The position numbers and the translations under genes are program-made. From NCBI RefSeq assembly GCF_002795245.1, contig NZ_PGVG01000009.1, forward strand, positions 168,040-232,039: a stretch of 64,000 bases of DNA. Direction: 5' to 3'. This document shows positions 9,900 to 18,028 of this stretch, one piece after another; position 1 is the stretch's first letter; each line of letters starts with the position of its first letter. Source of the stretch: Bradyrhizobium forestalis (GTDB taxonomy: Bacteria > Pseudomonadota > Alphaproteobacteria > Rhizobiales > Xanthobacteraceae). The notes below the pieces were generated by a model, which worked only from the letters and a program-made list of their open reading frames with translations, did not search any database and was not told where the DNA came from.

Positions 9900-11129
9900 A
9901 TGGATTACAATCAGTTCTTCGATTCCGCGCTCGATCGTCTCCACACCGAGCGGCGCTATCGCGTGTTCGCCGACCTCGAACGCACGGCCGGCCGGTTCCC
10001 GCATGCAGTCTGGCACTCGCCCAAGGGCAAGCGCGACGTCGTGATCTGGTGCTCCAACGACTATCTCGGCATGGGCCAGCACCCGAAGGTGGTCGGCGCC
10101 ATGGTCGAGACCGCCACGCGCGTCGGCACCGGCGCCGGCGGCACCCGCAACATCGCCGGCACGCACCATCCGCTGGTCCAGCTCGAAGCCGAGCTCGCCG
10201 ATCTCCACGGCAAGGAAGCCGCACTGCTGTTCACCTCGGGCTATGTCTCGAACCAGACCGGCATCCCGACCATCGCAAAACTCATTCCGAACTGCCTGAT
10301 CCTGTCGGACGAGCTCAACCACAATTCGATGATCGAGGGCATCCGCCAGTCCGGCTGCGAGCGGGTCGTATTCCGCCACAACGATCTTGCGCATCTCGAA
10401 GAGCTGTTGAAAGCGGCCGGCCCCAATCGGCCGAAGCTGATCGTCTGCGAGAGCCTCTATTCCATGGACGGCGATGTCGCGCCGCTCGCCAAGATCTGCG
10501 ATCTCGCCGAGACGTATGGCGCGATGACCTATGTCGACGAAGTCCATGCCGTCGGCATGTACGGTCCGCGCGGCGGCGGCATTGCCGAGCGTGACGGCGT
10601 CATGCATCGCATCGACATTCTCGAGGGCACGCTGGCCAAGGCGTTCGGCTGCCTCGGCGGCTACATCGCCGCCAATGGCCAGATCATCGACGCCGTGCGC
10701 TCCTATGCGCCGGGCTTCATCTTCACCACCGCGCTGCCGCCGGCGGTCTGCTCGGCCGCAACCGCCGCGATCAGACACCTGAAGACGTCGAGCTGGGAGC
10801 GCGAGCGCCACCAGGACCGCGCCGCCCGCGTCAAGGCGATCCTCAATGCCGCCGGCCTGCCGGTGATGTCGAGCGACACCCATATCGTGCCGCTGTTCGT
10901 CGGCGATCCCGAGAAGTGCAAGCAGGCCTCCGATCTCCTGCTCGAAGAGCACGGGATCTACATCCAGCCGATCAACTATCCGACCGTCGCCAAGGGCTCC
11001 GAGCGCCTGCGCATCACCCCCTCGCCCTATCACGACGACGGCCTGATCGATCAGCTCGCCGAAGCGCTGCTGCAAGTGTGGGACCGCCTCGGCCTGCCGC
11101 TGCGCGAGAAGTCGCTGGCGGCGGAGTAG
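9900..11129 (+). CDS. hemA: 5-aminolevulinate synthase
   Basis: 409 residues, the same length as the alphaproteobacterial enzyme, which condenses glycine and succinyl-CoA to 5-aminolevulinate, the first committed step of heme synthesis (Shemin pathway), using pyridoxal phosphate. Lys247 in [12 protein letters not shown] is the expected PLP lysine; [26 protein letters not shown] and [12 protein letters not shown] are family signatures. ATG 9900 is preferred to the in-frame TTG at 9894 because it begins [15 protein letters not shown] as in B. japonicum. Preceded by a FixK-type box, so probably oxygen-regulated. Confidence 0.97.
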   Translation: MDYNQFFDSALDRLHTERRYRVFADLERTAGRFPHAVWHSPKGKRDVVIWCSNDYLGMGQHPKVVGAMVETATRVGTGAGGTRNIAGTHHPLVQLEAELADLHGKEAALLFTSGYVSNQTGIPTIAKLIPNCLILSDELNHNSMIEGIRQSGCERVVFRHNDLAHLEELLKAAGPNRPKLIVCESLYSMDGDVAPLAKICDLAETYGAMTYVDEVHAVGMYGPRGGGIAERDGVMHRIDILEGTLAKAFGCLGGYIAANGQIIDAVRSYAPGFIFTTALPPAVCSAATAAIRHLKTSSWERERHQDRAARVKAILNAAGLPVMSSDTHIVPLFVGDPEKCKQASDLLLEEHGIYIQPINYPTVAKGSERLRITPSPYHDDGLIDQLAEALLQVWDRLGLPLREKSLAAE

Positions 11130-11140
11130 GTCTTTCTTAC

Positions 11141-11437
11141 CCTCCCCTGGAGGGCAGGGCGATCGCATATGGCTTGCACGATGCTGCTGCATCGGCAGTG
11201 CGCTCCCTCCCCCGCTTGCGGGGGAGGGTTGGCGAGAGGGGTGTCTCCGCGTTGGGGTTGTCGAGAATTTGCCGAGCATATCCCAGCGCGGCGAGAGCCC
11301 TCACCCGCCGCGCGCGGGACGATGCTTCGCATCGCCCGGGGCGCGTCGGCCTCTCCCGCAAGCGGGAGAGGCGGAGCAAGCCCGCGGACAGTCCCCGTGA
11401 AAGCATATGCGATCGCCCTGCCCTGGAAGGGGAGGTG
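11141..11437. repeat. Long palindromic repeat element, family B
   Basis: About 297 bases of noncoding DNA framed by inverted ends: left CAGGGCGATCGCATATG (11155-11171 region) and right CATATGCGATCGCCCTG (11405-11421), with purine/pyrimidine-rich flanks (CCTCCCCTGGAGGG / CCCTGGAAGGGGAGG). Inside are two further hairpins of the type CCCTCCCCCGCTTGCGGGGGAGGG and CCTCTCCCGCAAGCGGGAGAGG. No reading frame looks genuine. Occupies most of the 435-base gap between hemA and the kinase gene; the remainder (11438-11564) shows nothing clear. Confidence 0.7.
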
Positions 11438-11564
11438 CTTAACGACGCCTCCAGTTCCCGCCCCCGCCGGGCATTTCGCTGTCGCCTACACCCGTCCAAC
11501 GCGCTAGGTTTACAGGGAAAATGAGAGCGGGCGCGGCCAGCGCCCAGGGAGAAGCGCGCTCGCC

Positions 11565-14500
11565 ATGCTGCACGACTGGGGCGTGATCGCCGCCGCCTTC
11601 GGCTATATCGGCTTCCTGTTCCTGGTGGCGAGCCATGGCGACCGCCGCTCGCCGGCCGGACGCGGCCGTGCCTCCGGGCTGATCTACCCGCTGTCGCTGG
11701 CGATCTACTGTACCTCATGGACCTTCTTCGGCTCGGTCGGCTTCGCCACCCGCACCTCGACCGACTTCCTCGCGATCTATGTCGGCCCGATCCTCATGAT
11801 CGGGCTCGGCGCCGGCGTGCTCCGCCGCGTGATCCAGCTCGCGAAAGCCCAAAACATCACCTCGATCGCAGACTTCATCGGCGCCCGCTACGGCAAGAAC
11901 CAGGCCGTGGCGGCGACCGTCGCGCTGATCGCGATCATCGGCTCGGTGCCCTATATCGCGCTCCAGCTCAAGGCGGTCGCCTCCTCGCTCGGAACGATCC
12001 TGAGCGAAGACCAGGCCTTCTCCCACATCCCGATCCTCGGCGACGTGGCGCTGATGGTGACGCTGGCGATGGCGGCCTTCGCCGTGCTGTTCGGCACGCG
12101 GCAGACCGACGCCACCGAGCACCAGCACGGCCTGATGCTGGCGATCGCCACCGAGTCCATCGTCAAGCTGGTCGCCTTCCTCGCTGCCGGCGTCTTCGTC
12201 ACCTTCTGGATGTTTTCACCGCAAGAATTGATCGAGAGCGCCATGAAGACGCCGGAGGCGGTGCGCGCGATCAACTATTCCCCATCGATCGGCAACTTCC
12301 TGACCATGACGTTGCTGTCGCTGTGCGCGATCATGCTGCTGCCGCGCCAGTTTCACGTCAGCGTGGTGGAGAATTCCTCGGACGCCGAGGTCGGCCGCGC
12401 GCGCTGGCTGTTTCCGCTCTACCTCGTCGCCATCAATCTGTTCGTGATCCCGATCGCGCTCGCCGGCCTCGTGACCTTCCCCTTCGGCACCGCCGATCCT
12501 GACATGTACGTGCTGGCCCTGCCGATGAAGGGAGGTGCGAATCTGCTCAGCGGTGCTGTCTTCGTCGGCGGACTGTCGGCGGCGACTGCGATGGTGATCG
12601 TCGAATGCGTCGCGCTCTCCATCATGGTCTCGAACGACCTCGTGGTGCCCCTGGTGCTGCAACGTCGGCCGGAGGGGCGCACCGGCGGTGCCGATTTCAG
12701 CAACTTCCTGCTGCGCTCGCGGCGGCTCGCGATCTTCGCCATCATGGTGATGGCCTATTTCTATTATCGCGCGCTCGGCAATACCCAGCTCGCGGCCATC
12801 GGTCTGCTCTCCTTTGCGGCCATCGCTCAGCTCGCCCCGAGCTTCTTCGGCGGGCTGCTCTGGCGGCGCGCGACCGCACGCGGCGCCATCGGCGGCATGC
12901 TGGTGGGCTTTGCGGTGTGGCTCTACACGCTGTTCATCCCGAGCTTCATGGATTCCTCGACGTCAGGCATCCTGCTGCTCCAGCACGGCCCGTTCGGCAT
13001 CGAGGCGCTGCGGCCTCAGGCGCTGTTCGGCGCCGACCTGCCGCCCCTGATGCACGGCGTCATCTGGTCGCTGTCGCTCAACATCCTGACCTATGTGCTG
13101 CTGTCGCTGGCGCGCCGGCCGTCCTCCATCGAGCTGCTGCAGGCCGATCTGTTCGTGCCCAATACGCTCGCACCGATCTCCCCGAGCTTCCGCCGCTGGC
13201 GCACCACCGTCACCGTGCAGGACATCCAGACCACGGTGGCGCAGTATCTCGGCCCCGACCGCGCACGGCACTCCTTCGAGGCCTTCTCGGCGCGGCGAAA
13301 CGTGCGGCTGGAGCCAGGAGCACCTGCCGATTTCGAGCTGTTGCAACACGCCGAGCACCTGATTGCCTCCTCGATCGGCGCGGCCTCGTCCCGCCTCGTG
13401 ATGTCGCTGCTGCTGCGCAAGCGGACGGTCTCCGCCAAAGCCGCACTGAAGCTGCTCGACGACTCGCACGCGGCGCTGCATTTCAACCGCGAGATCCTCC
13501 AGACTGCGCTCAACCATGTGCGCCAGGGCATCGCCGTGTTCGATGCCGATCTGCAACTGATCTGCTCCAACCGGCAGTTCGGCGACCTCCTCAATGTGCC
13601 ACCGCATTTCATCCAGTTCGGCACGCCCTTGCGCGAAATCCTGGAATTCATCGGCCTCGGTGATCCGGACGATCCGCTCGGACGCGAGGCCCTGCTGGAG
13701 CGGCGCCTTGCCGCCTACACCACCGACAGCGAGCCTTATCTCGAACGCCTGCCGGAACGCCACATGGTGATTGAAGTGCTCACCAACCGCATGCCCGGCG
13801 GCGGCTTCGTCATCACCTTCACCGATGTCACGCCCACCTTCGAAGCCGCGGAAGCGCTGGAGCGCGCCAATGCGACGCTGGAAAAGCGCGTGCGCGATCG
13901 CACCGAGGAGCTGACGCGGCTGAACTCCGAACTGGCCCTGGCCAAGAGCGCGGCGGAAGATGCCAGCATCTCCAAGACGCGTTTCCTCGCCGCCGCCAGC
14001 CACGACATTCTCCAGCCGCTGAACGCGGCGCGGCTCTATGTCACCAGCCTGGTCGAGCGCCAGCACAATGGCGAAGAGACGCGGCTGGTCGAGAACATCG
14101 ACGAATCGCTGCAGGCGATCGAGGAGATCCTCGGTGCGCTGCTCGACATCTCCAGGCTCGATGCCGGCGCGATGACGACCTCGATATCGAGCTTCAAGAT
14201 GGCCGATCTGATGCGCTCGCTGGAGATCGAGTTCGCGCCGATCGCGCGCGCCAAGGGCCTGGAGCTCGCCTTCGTGCCCTGCTCGCTCCCGGTCAAGTCG
14301 GACCGCCTCCTGCTGCGGCGGCTGCTCCAGAACCTGATCTCGAACGCGATCAAGTACACCCCACGCGGCCGCGTGCTGGTCGGCTGTCGCCGCCACGGCG
14401 CCTCGCTGAAGATCTGCGTCTATGACACCGGGGTCGGCATCCCCCCGGTCAAGCGCGGCGAGATCTTCAAGGAATTCCATCGCCTGGAGCAGGGTGCGCG

Positions 14501-15074
14501 GATCGCGCGCGGCCTGGGGCTGGGATTATCCATCGTCGAGCGGCTGGCACGCGTGCTCAATCACGGCATCGCCATCGAGGCCAATGCCAGCGGCGGCTCG
14601 GTATTCTCCGTGACGGTGCCGACGGCGAAGGCTGTCACCCACACCGCGGCCGTGACCAGCGCAACGCCGCTGGCGCGCACGCCGATCTCGGGAGCGCTGA
14701 TCGTCTGCATCGAGAACGAGGCGGCGATCCTCGACGGCATGCGCACGCTGCTCAAGGCCTGGGATGCCGAGGTGATCGCGGTCGCCGACCCCGAGGGGGC
14801 GATCGCCGCGATCGAGACCGCCGGAAGACGCGTCACCGGCCTGCTGGTCGACTATCACCTCGATCGCGGCAACGGCATCGCCGCCATCCGCGAGATCCGC
14901 CGCCGCTTCGGCGACACCATCCCCGCGATCCTGATCACCGCCGATCGCAGTCCCGCCGTGCAGGTCGCCGCGCGGGACGAGAAGATCGCGGTGCTCAACA
15001 AGCCGGTGAAGCCGGCCTCGCTCCGCGCCCTGCTCGGGCAGTGGCGCACGCAGCAGATGGTGGCGGCGGAGTGA
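11565..15074 (+). CDS. Hybrid sensor histidine kinase/response regulator with sodium:solute symporter domain (CbrA/NahK-like)
   Basis: 1169 residues. Residues 1 to about 510 form 12-13 membrane helices of the sodium:solute symporter (SSS) fold, starting with a PutP-type YPLSLAIYCTSWTFFGS. A PAS domain follows near 640-760 (IAVFDADLQLICSNRQFGDL), a short coiled coil, the H-box with phospho-acceptor His813 (AAASHDILQPLNAA), an ATPase domain with N, G1 and G2 boxes (LISNAIKYTPRG, VYDTGVGIP, GLGLGLSIVERLA), and a receiver domain with Asp1096 (LLVDYHLDRGNG). In other proteobacteria such kinases sit beside a LuxR-type regulator and a DUF4212/SSS symporter; here those genes lie at 17-23 kb, suggesting control of small-carboxylate uptake. 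Confidence 0.93.
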   Translation: MLHDWGVIAAAFGYIGFLFLVASHGDRRSPAGRGRASGLIYPLSLAIYCTSWTFFGSVGFATRTSTDFLAIYVGPILMIGLGAGVLRRVIQLAKAQNITSIADFIGARYGKNQAVAATVALIAIIGSVPYIALQLKAVASSLGTILSEDQAFSHIPILGDVALMVTLAMAAFAVLFGTRQTDATEHQHGLMLAIATESIVKLVAFLAAGVFVTFWMFSPQELIESAMKTPEAVRAINYSPSIGNFLTMTLLSLCAIMLLPRQFHVSVVENSSDAEVGRARWLFPLYLVAINLFVIPIALAGLVTFPFGTADPDMYVLALPMKGGANLLSGAVFVGGLSAATAMVIVECVALSIMVSNDLVVPLVLQRRPEGRTGGADFSNFLLRSRRLAIFAIMVMAYFYYRALGNTQLAAIGLLSFAAIAQLAPSFFGGLLWRRATARGAIGGMLVGFAVWLYTLFIPSFMDSSTSGILLLQHGPFGIEALRPQALFGADLPPLMHGVIWSLSLNILTYVLLSLARRPSSIELLQADLFVPNTLAPISPSFRRWRTTVTVQDIQTTVAQYLGPDRARHSFEAFSARRNVRLEPGAPADFELLQHAEHLIASSIGAASSRLVMSLLLRKRTVSAKAALKLLDDSHAALHFNREILQTALNHVRQGIAVFDADLQLICSNRQFGDLLNVPPHFIQFGTPLREILEFIGLGDPDDPLGREALLERRLAAYTTDSEPYLERLPERHMVIEVLTNRMPGGGFVITFTDVTPTFEAAEALERANATLEKRVRDRTEELTRLNSELALAKSAAEDASISKTRFLAAASHDILQPLNAARLYVTSLVERQHNGEETRLVENIDESLQAIEEILGALLDISRLDAGAMTTSISSFKMADLMRSLEIEFAPIARAKGLELAFVPCSLPVKSDRLLLRRLLQNLISNAIKYTPRGRVLVGCRRHGASLKICVYDTGVGIPPVKRGEIFKEFHRLEQGARIARGLGLGLSIVERLARVLNHGIAIEANASGGSVFSVTVPTAKAVTHTAAVTSATPLARTPISGALIVCIENEAAILDGMRTLLKAWDAEVIAVADPEGAIAAIETAGRRVTGLLVDYHLDRGNGIAAIREIRRRFGDTIPAILITADRSPAVQVAARDEKIAVLNKPVKPASLRALLGQWRTQQMVAAE

Positions 15075-15100
15075 GGTGCGCTGCTCTGCTCTCTCCACAT

Positions 15101-15217
15101 CGTCATTGCGAGCCAACGGGTCCGCGCAAAGCGCGGCCCGATGACAGGCTCCGCGAAGCAATCCAGAATCCCTCCGCGGAGAACAGTCTGGATTGCTTCG
15201 CTGCGCTCGCAATGACG
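15101..15217. repeat. Palindromic repeat, family C (CGTCATTGCGAG ... CTCGCAATGACG)
   Basis: 117 bases with 12-base inverted ends and internal inverted blocks (GAAGCAATCCAGA / TCTGGATTGCTTC). This is the well-known type of Bradyrhizobium/Rhodopseudomonas intergenic palindrome, starting 27 bases after the kinase stop. Confidence 0.8.
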
Positions 15218-15242
15218 GAGCAACCGCTGTCGTCCTCAAACC

Positions 15243-15845
15243 GGCATCTCGTTCGCAAGGCACACATTCGCCTTCTCGCGGCGCGTTTCGCCCGAGTTTT
15301 GTGCTTCTCGTCACGCCCTCCTGGAGAAAGGGCGCAGGGAAGGCCGGGTGCCGGCTGGCACCCGCGGTCCGCTGCGCGAAATGCACACGCAGGAAGAACC
15401 GCACAGCAGCATACAGGTGGAGCCGAACACACGGCCTTCCCTGCGCGATGGTCGGACGGCTTATGCCGTGCTCTCCCGGGAGCCGAGTTCCCTCTGGCCT
15501 CCCTCGCCCTCACGAAAGTCACCGGCACCGCGCCGGTTGGCGCAGATGCCGCATCCGCAAGCGCTTGACCGTAGCAACGACGGCCAGGACCACACGGTTT
15601 TGCCGTTACGCACTAGGGCCGTTCGTACAACGCGGCTTGCGAGACGCTCACGGGGCTCGGCTCAATCCATCACCCCGCCCTGCGTCTCCCATCCGCGACG
15701 GCGCCATGCGTCCACCGCAGCCCGATCCGCGGCTCGTGACGACGTACGACCGCCCCTTTTCGCTGGATCAGGATGGGCGACACATACGACAAATCCGAAT
15801 TTCGGTAAAGGGGAATATCTTGGTGAAGGCGGATTGACCTATCCT
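15243..15845. repeat. Degenerate multi-copy intergenic repeat (spurious-ORF type)
   Basis: About 600 noncoding bases. Contains an inverted pair CGCAGGGAAGGCCG (from 15337) / CGGCCTTCCCTGCG (from 15433). Conceptual translations read HTAFPARWSDGL and HIRQIRISVKGN, fragments I recall from many spurious 'hypothetical proteins' in Bradyrhizobium genomes, which mark a dispersed repeat rather than a gene. I call no CDS here. Confidence 0.55.
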
Positions 15846-15944
15846 TTGCTGTTTTGCCCGCAGGCAACCCAAGACCTTGGGTGACGCTAGGCCGCGGACT
15901 AACACAGATGCTTCAAAAAACGCCACCCGATGTCCGCTCATCCT

Positions 15945-16040
15945 GCAACACCGTCGCCGAATCGGGCATCGTCGGACTTCCGGGTCGGGCCAGAAGGCGA
16001 CATCCCAGGCATAGTCTGCTATGAAAGAGGACAGCGGGGA
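15945..16040. repeat. Short dispersed repeat resembling the 'PKADI' spurious-ORF repeat
   Basis: Translation through this stretch gives SDFRVGPEGDIPGIV, close to the recurrent noncoding repeat translated as '...VRFVPKADI...' in rhizobial genomes. A related fragment (gtccgctttacctcctgc...gcggacatgcc) occurs at 16440-16515, so copies flank the gene at 16053. This argues that the long upstream open frame of that gene is not coding. Confidence 0.4.
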
Positions 16041-16052
16041 CTGGCCATAGGA

Positions 16053-16382
16053 ATGGTCGTGAAGACGTATATTCGTGCCGAGATTTCGAGGTGGATTTCT
16101 GACGATTTTCCTGGGTTCGTGGAATGCCGGTTCGCCGATAGGTCGGGCGCGGAATGGGTGATTGTAGGGAAGGCGCCGGTTCTGTGTGATGGAGACCTCC
16201 GGTCCGACAGCCAATTTCCTCGGCCCATTCTTATTGCATGCGAAGTCATAGCGAGACGACAAGATGGTGCTGGGCGCCAAATCGTTGACATCACTATTGA
16301 GGCCCCTTGGGGCATATCAGCGTCAGATGGTACGACCAGCTTCCAACTGTACGCTGAGCAGCTGCAATCTGGACCCGAATAG
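16053..16382 (+). CDS. Conserved hypothetical protein (about 109 aa)
   Basis: Starts MVVKTYIRAEISRWISDDFP and continues GFVECRFADRSGAEWVIVGK, SDSQFPRPILIACEV and TSFQLYAEQL. Codon use and alternating hydrophobicity look like a real beta-rich soluble protein. The frame is open from 15930, but residues before Met42 translate a dispersed repeat, so ATG 16053 is chosen although its Shine-Dalgarno (AGGA, three bases away) is poor. I recall similar unannotated proteins in other bacteria near effector/immunity-type genes, but no function can be assigned. Confidence 0.6.
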   Translation: MVVKTYIRAEISRWISDDFPGFVECRFADRSGAEWVIVGKAPVLCDGDLRSDSQFPRPILIACEVIARRQDGAGRQIVDITIEAPWGISASDGTTSFQLYAEQLQSGPE

Positions 16383-16527
16383 CACCTAGCAGCCTTCGTC
16401 CGGTTCGGGTCAGTCGCGACTGTTGGGCCCCACCTGTCGAGGTCCGCTTTACCTCCTGCTTCGGAAGCGGAAGTCGCTCATGGCCAACAGACCCGCTGGG
16501 CCGGGAGCGGACATGCCGCAGCGGCGA

Positions 16528-17004
16528 CTACTTTGGCTGCCAACGAACCAGCATCTCGGGCTTCGACGTTTCGCCGACCGGCCAGATGTGCAGCTCATAT
16601 CGGTCGTTCCCTTGAAGCGCATTCACACTTGCAAGCCCAAACGAGAAGAATGCTGCACCATGAAATCCGGGTGAGACGGCAATTGGATAGGCTTCCCGCC
16701 AATAGTCAGAGCAGCCTGCGACTATCAACCGACCATCCGTTGTGAACAGTCCGGCCTTCACGGCGTGGTCGGAGCGCGCAACCTGATCTGTCAGATCGGG
16801 AGCAGCGTCGTGCGAGACCACGCGGATTGGCACTGTTGTGTTTCGTTCGGTAGCGAAACCCAAAATGCGTTCGCACGCGATGAAGCGGTCTGCCAGCACG
16901 CTCGGCGCCTTCCAGGCATCCGACCAATCATCGCTCACCTTGGGATCAGCGAGGTAGACCTGGAAATAGTCTGCGAATATTTGCAGCTCGGTGTCCGCAC
17001 CCAT
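16528..17004 (-). CDS. Hypothetical protein, possibly ComJ/Nin-like
   Basis: 158 residues starting MGADTELQIFADYFQVYLAD, then DDWSDAWKAPSVLADRF, RNTTVPIRVV, GRLIVAGCSDYWREAYPI and a C-terminal YELHIWPV. Start 17004 is chosen over an upstream frame because GGAG lies eight bases before it. The pattern (Y-x-QF-x-V, then DW-DA, then a beta-strand-rich rest ending in LxxWP) weakly resembles the ComJ/Nin nuclease-inhibitor family of Bacillus, which I cannot confirm. Convergent with the gene at 16053, within an insertion between a kinase and its regulator. Confidence 0.6.
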   Translation of the reverse strand: MGADTELQIFADYFQVYLADPKVSDDWSDAWKAPSVLADRFIACERILGFATERNTTVPIRVVSHDAAPDLTDQVARSDHAVKAGLFTTDGRLIVAGCSDYWREAYPIAVSPGFHGAAFFSFGLASVNALQGNDRYELHIWPVGETSKPEMLVRWQPK

Positions 17005-17162
17005 ATCCCGCGCTCCGATCAAAGCCTTCAATAAACGCTGTGAAGAGAGCCCGCAACGGTGGCAAGGTCGGCTTAGGGTCAAAACCCGGCGAAGCATGAA
17101 CGCGCCGAATCAGTCCGCTTCGCTCTCAAGACCGGACATCGGCGAGTAAGCGAGCAAGCGCC

Positions 17163-17843
17163 TTACCCCGTCGGCGTGCCCTGCTTCCATTGGCCACCGG
17201 CGATCTTCGCGGCCGCAATCACCGCCTGCGTCCGGCTCTCGACGCCGAGCTTCTGCAGGATCGCCGAGACATGGGCCTTGATGGTGGCCTCGGAGACGCC
17301 GAGCTCGTAGGCGATCTGCTTGTTGAGAAGACCTTCCGACAGCATCATCAGGACCCGAACCTGCTGCGGCGTCAGCGTCACCAGGCGGTCGCGCAGGCGG
17401 GTCATGTCGGGGTCGGCGGCGGCGGACAGATCTGTATCGGCGGGAACCCAGATGTCGCCTTCCATCACCTTGAGGATGGCGTCACGCAGGGTCTCGACCC
17501 CGAACCGCTTGGGGATGAAGCCGGACGCGCCGAAATCCAGCGAGCGGCGGATCGTGGCGCTGTCGTCGGAGGCCGAGACGATCACGACCGGAATCGCCGG
17601 ATATTGCGCGCGCAAATAGATCAGGCCGGAAAAGCCGGAGATCCCGGGCATCGAGAGATCGAGCAGGACCAGGTCGACCTCGGAGGTCTGTTCCAGGAGC
17701 TTGGTCAGATCCTCGAAGGAGCCGGCCTCGTCGATCCTGGCTGCGGTCAGAACGCCGGCCACCGCCTGCCGCAGCGCATCGCGGAACAGCGGATGGTCAT
17801 CAGCGATGACGAGGTGGGTGTTTGCAGGGGATGTTGCAGTCAT
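17163..17843 (-). CDS. LuxR/NarL-family response regulator
   Basis: 226 residues. Receiver domain with acidic pair Asp15-Asp16, phospho-acceptor Asp62 (LVLLDLSMPG), Thr/Ser (VIVSAS) and Lys (FIPKRFG), then a LuxR-type helix-turn-helix near 160-215 (LTPQQVRVLMMLSEG, then NKQIAYELGVSEATIKAHVS). Likely partner of the SSS-domain hybrid kinase at 11565 and regulator of the symporter operon at 21130, by analogy with gene order in other bacteria. Transcribed divergently from the symporter, upstream of nothing, so probably its own unit or the end of the 20843-17163 run. Confidence 0.93.
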   Translation of the reverse strand: MTATSPANTHLVIADDHPLFRDALRQAVAGVLTAARIDEAGSFEDLTKLLEQTSEVDLVLLDLSMPGISGFSGLIYLRAQYPAIPVVIVSASDDSATIRRSLDFGASGFIPKRFGVETLRDAILKVMEGDIWVPADTDLSAAADPDMTRLRDRLVTLTPQQVRVLMMLSEGLLNKQIAYELGVSEATIKAHVSAILQKLGVESRTQAVIAAAKIAGGQWKQGTPTG

Positions 17844-18028
17844 CTGTTCCGCACGCCGACGAGAGATCGGGAAAGCATACCAACTCGTTGCTGATCAAAC
17901 AGCAATTTGCAATTGTTCACTGTCTGGACCGGTCTTGCAAGGCAACCTTCCGCCCCTGGTCGCGAGGCAGTTAATGCAGGCGTGAACCGGCTGATGCTGC
18001 AGCGCAAAAAAAAGACCGGCGGATCTCC

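Noticed and set aside
12963..14480. 505-codon minus-strand open frame
   Set aside because: Antisense to the hybrid kinase with intact H-box and receiver motifs; low-complexity composition.
15193..15884. Several open frames of 120-214 codons
   Set aside because: They are translations of dispersed repeats and read fragments I recall from spurious proteins; no start or domain supports a gene.
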